Below are positions 61,826-64,000 of a DNA stretch of 64,000 nt, piece by piece; position 1 is the stretch's first letter, and each line of letters begins with the position of its first letter. Below the pieces are notes generated by a model. That model was not told where the DNA came from, ran no database searches, and saw nothing but the letters and a program-made list of their open reading frames with translations. The translations under genes were made by a program, and so were the position numbers. The DNA is from Arthrobacter antibioticus (GTDB lineage Bacteria > Actinomycetota > Actinomycetes > Actinomycetales > Micrococcaceae), in NCBI RefSeq assembly GCF_030063205.1, contig NZ_JASISQ010000001.1, forward strand, positions 609,152 to 673,151, in the 5' to 3' direction.

Positions 61826-64000
61826 GGTGTTTCCTCATCCAATCCGTTGTTCGGTGGTGTGGTTGCGACATTTGCGGGAAGGTCATCAACAGTGTCAAAG
61901 TCTCCCTCCCAGTCCGTCTTAGCTTCGCTGGCTTCAGCAATTTTGCTGACACCGGTGGCTCCGCCGCTTTGGTGCAGGAAGGCCACATGTACTTCATAGT
62001 GGTCAAGGACATCAGCAATGACCTGTTCCCTGTTGGAGCCAAAGAGGTTATAACCATGGCTGCCTTCAAGGGAGAACACTTCCATACGGTAGTAGTGCTC
62101 CGTTTTTACGGAGGACTTGGCATAGGAAGGCACTTCTTGCTGGACAGGATAGACCTGGTACTTGAAAGCCCTCTCCTCGCCAAGATGAATAACCAGGTCT
62201 GCTGTCCCAATACCTGTTGGTTCCACGGTCCCGAAGTCCAACGTGGCTTCAATGCCCTGGGCAGTAAATTCATCCCGAACCTCAGCCAGAGCCGGGCGGG
62301 CAACCTCCTCCATGAATTTGTGTGCTTGCCGCCTGCCGGGATAGTTGACTGCTCGTGCCAACCGTTGTTTCCAGCTTCTGCGGTTCTCGGGGCCTGAGCC
62401 ACCGGCTCTGGAAGAGAGCACACCATGAAGTCCGGCGCGGTAGCTGCCTGCTAGCGCACTCTCCACCCGAAGCGCCTTGAATAGACCCAGCATGATGAAC
62501 AGCAACACCACGGAGAAAGGCAGGCCCATGATGACCGTAGCGCTTTGCAGCGTGCTGACACCACCCACCAGAAGCATCGATAGCGTCAGTAGCCCGGTGG
62601 CCATTGACCAAAAGACACGAACCCATTTGGCGCCGTCGGCCTCTGGATTTTTCAATCTCGAAGTGAAGTTAGCCATGACCAGGGCCCCGGAGTCGGCACT
62701 TGTGACATAGAAAAGCAGGCCGGTAAACGTTGCTATGGCCGCCGTGAAAGTCACCCCGGGGTATTGGTCAAGCATCGTGTAGAAGCCGCGCTCGGGAGTA
62801 TTCATGGCTAGTTCGCCAAATGCTGTGTTGCCACTACGAACTACGTCCAGGGCACTGTTACCGAAGATTGAAATCCACAGCAGGATGAAGGCGAAAGGCA
62901 CCACAAGTACTCCACCAACGAATTGGCGAATGGTGCGTCCGCGTGAGATACGTGCCAGGAACAGGCCTACAAACGGGGCCCAGGCAATCCACCAGGCCCA
63001 GAAGAACAAGGTCCAGCCGTTAAGCCACTCATCCGGACGGTCGTAGGCAAACGTGTTCAGCGCCATGCTCGGGAAGCGGGAGATGCTGTCACCAATGTTC
63101 AGTACGATCCCATCGAGCAGGTAGCCGGTCTTGCCTGCGATGAGAACAAACACCATCAAAGCAATACACAAGATCACGTTGAGTTCAGAGAGCCGGCGAA
63201 TTCCCTTTTCCACTCCGGTCAGTACGGAGATGGTTGCCATAATGACGGCAACGGCGATCAAGACTATTTGGATACCAGTATTTTCCGGGATGCCGAACAT
63301 GAAGTACAACCCAAAGTTCAGCTGTGCAACACCGATTCCCAAGGAAGTGGCGATACCAAAAATTGTGCCCAGCACCGCAGCAATGTCAACGGCATCACCT
63401 ATGCGGCCGTGAATACGTTTGCCGAGGATAGGAAATAGCGCCGAACGGATGCTCAACGGCAGGTTGTGACGGTAGGCGAAATAGCCCAAGGCCAGGCCCA
63501 TCAGTGCGTACAGCCCCCATCCGAGGATGCCGTAGTGAAACAGGGTCCAGGCCAAGGCTTGACGGGCAGCCTCAACGGTGCCACCCTCTCCAGCCGGCGG
63601 CGCCAGAAATTGTGCAACAGGCTCTGAGACCGAGAAGAACATCAGGTCGATCCCAATGCCGGCGGCAAACAACATTGCTGTCCATGTGAACAGGTTGAAA
63701 GTTGGCCTCGAGTGGTCAGGCCCTAGCCGGGTCTTGCCAACCTTGCTGACGGCTACGGCAATCACGAAGGCCAACACCAGGACAATCACTAACGAGTAGT
63801 ACCAGCCGAACGTGGAACCGACCCATCCCACCACGCTGTTAATGATGTAATCGGCGCCCTCCTGATCAATGATGGCCCAGAGAGCGATGGCCAGCACACC
63901 ACCTGCGGCCCCAAAAAAGACTACTTTGTTGATGCGGTCTCCGCTATCACCATCGTCCGTATTTTCAGTGGATACAGCACCTGTGCTCTTGGGCGGGGAT
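61822..64000 (-). CDS. betT: BCCT-family choline/betaine transporter (5' end outside window)
   Basis: The frame is open to the right edge, so the true start lies beyond 64000; at least 725 codons are present. Twelve membrane segments with the BCCT signature WTLFFWAWWIAWAPFVGLF and GIDLMFFSVSEPVAQF in the first half. After the last helix comes a long soluble C-terminus of about 190 residues (RPALAEVRDEFTAQGIEATL, FKYQVYPVQQEVPSYA), as in BetT-type choline transporters that sense osmolarity. Coupled to betB and codA, choline is the expected substrate. Confidence 0.9.
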   Translation of the reverse strand, partial: SPPKSTGAVSTENTDDGDSGDRINKVVFFGAAGGVLAIALWAIIDQEGADYIINSVVGWVGSTFGWYYSLVIVLVLAFVIAVAVSKVGKTRLGPDHSRPTFNLFTWTAMLFAAGIGIDLMFFSVSEPVAQFLAPPAGEGGTVEAARQALAWTLFHYGILGWGLYALMGLALGYFAYRHNLPLSIRSALFPILGKRIHGRIGDAVDIAAVLGTIFGIATSLGIGVAQLNFGLYFMFGIPENTGIQIVLIAVAVIMATISVLTGVEKGIRRLSELNVILCIALMVFVLIAGKTGYLLDGIVLNIGDSISRFPSMALNTFAYDRPDEWLNGWTLFFWAWWIAWAPFVGLFLARISRGRTIRQFVGGVLVVPFAFILLWISIFGNSALDVVRSGNTAFGELAMNTPERGFYTMLDQYPGVTFTAAIATFTGLLFYVTSADSGALVMANFTSRLKNPEADGAKWVRVFWSMATGLLTLSMLLVGGVSTLQSATVIMGLPFSVVLLFIMLGLFKALRVESALAGSYRAGLHGVLSSRAGGSGPENRRSWKQRLARAVNYPGRRQAHKFMEEVARPALAEVRDEFTAQGIEATLDFGTVEPTGIGTADLVIHLGEERAFKYQVYPVQQEVPSYAKSSVKTEHYYRMEVFSLEGSHGYNLFGSNREQVIADVLDHYEVHVAFLHQSGGATGVSKIAEASEAKTDWEGDFDTVDDLPANVATTPPNNGLDEETP

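Noticed and set aside
1-64000. CRISPR array or cas genes
   Set aside because: No regularly spaced direct repeats of 25-40 bp and no Cas-like protein were seen.

Overview
The window looks like a chromosome segment of an Arthrobacter-type member of the Micrococcaceae (Actinobacteria). The evidence is a PucR-type regulator followed by fabD-fabH-acpP-fabF, a homodimeric aceE, MptB-type lipomannan mannosyltransferases, DUF3052, DUF3145 and DUF6504 genes, and a choline oxidase very close to my memory of the Arthrobacter globiformis enzyme. No contamination boundary is visible, apart from one clearly foreign insert at 39331-57136.

Layout. 1-4742: polyprenol-phosphate-mannose dependent GT-C mannosyltransferases (two MptB-like, two tandem GT87). 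4850-10789: oligoribonuclease, tRNA-His, peptide deformylase, a sugar MFS transporter, a GNAT-like protein and release factor 3. 10837-19464: secreted HNH nuclease, small membrane protein, RNase P RNA (rnpB, minus strand), GapB-type GAPDH, YaaA, a coiled-coil protein with a degenerate zinc ribbon, a Nif3-like protein, MsrA, and cysK-cysE. 19470-26756: TetR pseudogene, 6-phosphogluconate dehydrogenase, a D-2-hydroxyacid dehydrogenase, two small-RNA-like loci with identical C-rich loops, a DEDDh-BRCT exonuclease, tRNA-Val, and a DUF3052/peroxiredoxin/sirtuin operon. 27079-35249: aceE, then fasR and the fatty-acid synthesis operon. 35430-39330 and 57137-58442: DUF3145, xerC, dprA, comM, yraN; comM is split in two. 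58643-64000: choline oxidase, betaine aldehyde dehydrogenase and a BCCT transporter, a complete route from choline import to glycine betaine.

The most notable structure is a 17.8-kb element at 39331-57136 inserted in the Walker B codons of comM. It has imperfect terminal inverted repeats of about 45 bp and a 5-bp target duplication (GCCTC). Removing it with one copy of the repeat restores a 517-codon comM in frame. Its cargo looks like anti-phage defence: a nuclease-like/helical-repeat protein of 1011 aa, two TIR proteins, an AlbA/Schlafen-type protein, a winged-helix-like protein, a possible class III nucleotidyl cyclase and a decayed EcsC-like gene. It is also a graveyard of mobile DNA: two full ISL3-type elements with 8-bp duplications, one ISAs1 element with a 10-bp duplication, two ISL3 remnants, a serine resolvase remnant and a 428-bp non-autonomous element. 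I found no transposase that would move the whole element.

Two further patterns stand out. First, a set of very long hairpins (22-30 bp stems, mostly without a U-tract) lies between genes, and two of them 15 kb apart share sequence. Second, several genes (orn, yaaA, fasR, the gene at 8233, probably msrA) have a TANNNT box about 6 bases before the start codon, which predicts leaderless mRNAs.
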